From contig SLAN01000327.1 in NCBI GenBank assembly GCA_007126865.1, positions 1 to 5,842 on the forward strand: a DNA stretch of 5,842 nucleotides, in the 5' to 3' direction. This DNA is from Spirochaetales bacterium. GTDB taxonomy: Bacteria; Spirochaetota; Spirochaetia; DSM-27196; SKKC01. Below the pieces are notes generated by a model. That model was given only the letters and a program-made list of their open reading frames with translations, did not search any database and was not told where the DNA came from. Of this stretch, positions 5,018 through 5,842 are shown one piece after another (position 1 is the first letter of the stretch; each line of letters opens with the position of its first letter). The position numbers and the translations under genes were made by a program.

Positions 5018-5842
5018 ATGGTAATACGCGATGAGATAACGCCGAAGGCGCTGTTACCGGCAACGGGAGAGGTATTCGAAGCCGCTCGTGCGGCGACACA
5101 TCGACTGCGAGAGCGTGCCTCGGAGCTCGAGGGAGCGCCGGTGTTCACCGTCGAGGGTCGCTATATGCCAAAGGGGTGGACCGAGTGGACGCAAGGTTTT
5201 CAGTTCGGTAACGCAGTACTTCTTTTTGACGCACTCGGCGATGAAAGTCTTCTTGAATACGGACGCGGCGAAACTGTTCGAAGAATGACGCCTCATCTTA
5301 CTCATACCGGTGTTCACGATCACGGTTTCAACAACGTCAGCACGTACGGGAATCTCTTGAGGCTGTCCTACGAAGGACGTACCTCGAAGGACGAATGGGA
5401 GCGCGAGTTCTACCGGCTTGCGCTCAAGGTAAGCGGTTGTGTCCAGGCTGCGCGATGGACTCCACTGCCGGACGGGCTCGGTTACGTACCGTCGTTTAAC
5501 GGTGCGCACTCCTTGTTCGCCGACACGATTCGGTCGATGCGCTCGCTTGCGGTGGCGCACAGGCTGGGCGCCGAGCTTCACGGCGAACAGGACGCCCGGA
5601 TTTCCCTCCTCACCCGACTTCTGCAGCACAGCGAAACGACCGCCAGGTACAACGTCTATTTCGGAGCGGGACGCGATCGCTGGGATATTCCCGGACGAGT
5701 GGTCCACGAAAGCCTCTTCAATGTACAGAGCGGTTCATACCGCGCACCCTCGTCTCAGCAAGGCTACTCACCGTTTACCACGTGGACTCGAGGCCATGCG
5801 TGGATCTTGTGCGGCTTTGCCGAGCTGCTGGAGTTCCTCGAA
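5018..5842 (+). CDS. GH88-like unsaturated glucuronyl hydrolase-type enzyme (3' truncated)
   Basis: The frame is open from ATG 5018 to the right edge, giving the first 275 residues; GH88 enzymes usually run to about 370-430. Family GH88 proteins hydrate the double bond of unsaturated uronyl sugars left by polysaccharide lyases. Landmarks fall in GH88 order: GWTEWTQGFQFG (53-64), like the 'WTdGFW-G' motif; VHDHGF with Asp101, the position of the first catalytic Asp; FADTIRSMRSL with Asp169, the position of the second; then H230, a 'QGY' (248-250), and TTWTRGHAWILCGFAEL (254-270), like 'STWTRGQAW-x-x-YGFA'. Differences include His260 where Gln is usual and HDHGFNN in place of HDIGF. There is no signal peptide, so it is likely cytoplasmic and would act on imported oligosaccharides. 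It follows a 283-bp gap with promoter and palindrome candidates, so it probably opens its own operon. Family call good; substrate unknown. Confidence 0.85.
   Translation, partial: MVIRDEITPKALLPATGEVFEAARAATHRLRERASELEGAPVFTVEGRYMPKGWTEWTQGFQFGNAVLLFDALGDESLLEYGRGETVRRMTPHLTHTGVHDHGFNNVSTYGNLLRLSYEGRTSKDEWEREFYRLALKVSGCVQAARWTPLPDGLGYVPSFNGAHSLFADTIRSMRSLAVAHRLGAELHGEQDARISLLTRLLQHSETTARYNVYFGAGRDRWDIPGRVVHESLFNVQSGSYRAPSSQQGYSPFTTWTRGHAWILCGFAELLEFLE

Noticed and set aside
5054..5707. Long antisense frame (217 codons) opposite the GH88-like gene
   Set aside because: It lies fully opposite a gene with clear family motifs, has Arg/Ser-rich shadow composition and shows no domain.

Overview
This window looks like chromosomal DNA of a moderately high-GC bacterium (roughly 58-60% by eye). 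A spirochaete is the best guess. The reasons are the gene order (FapA/DUF342 protein, a short acidic protein ending in a DPxLGxxID-type tail, a membrane-anchored coiled-coil protein with a SwrB/DUF6115-like tail, then a CheA kinase) and the style of the proteins. This is inference: no rRNA or species-specific marker is present.

Layout. All supported genes are on the + strand. (1) 3-191: the last 62 codons of a FapA/DUF342 flagellar-associated protein, cut by the left edge. (2) 195-533: a small conserved-looking hypothetical protein of 112 aa. (3) 553-1194: a single-pass membrane protein with a coiled coil and a C-terminal helix-turn-helix-like segment, resembling SwrB/DUF6115. (4) 1245-3182: a 645-aa CheA-type histidine kinase with P1 to P5 regions recognisable. 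(5) 3193-4734: a secreted alpha/beta-hydrolase joined to a roughly 250-residue beta-rich, barrel-like C-terminal half. (6) 4735-5017: a 283-bp gap with a weak promoter candidate and a 10-bp perfect palindrome. (7) 5018 to the right edge: the first 275 codons of a GH88-like glycoside hydrolase with no signal peptide.

How they fit together. Genes 1 to 4 are spaced by 3, 19 and 50 bp, and gene 5 starts 10 bp after gene 4 with its ribosome-binding site against the CheA stop codon. Genes 1 to 5 therefore look like one transcription unit entering from the left. Genes 1, 3 and 4 point to flagellar assembly and chemotaxis control, and the order recalls the end of the Bacillus fla/che operon, where swrB follows sigD. 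Gene 5 may simply be read through from the motility operon, or may be a surface enzyme made with it. Gene 7 probably starts a separate carbohydrate-use unit, because the only sizeable gap and the only promoter/operator candidates lie in front of it.

The most notable items are the hydrolase/barrel fusion, the SwrB-like protein in a FapA-CheA context, a CheA with altered P1 and ATP-lid motifs, and a marked excess of the palindrome CGATCG (14 copies by hand count). No tRNA, rRNA, CRISPR array, insertion sequence or convincing terminator was seen.
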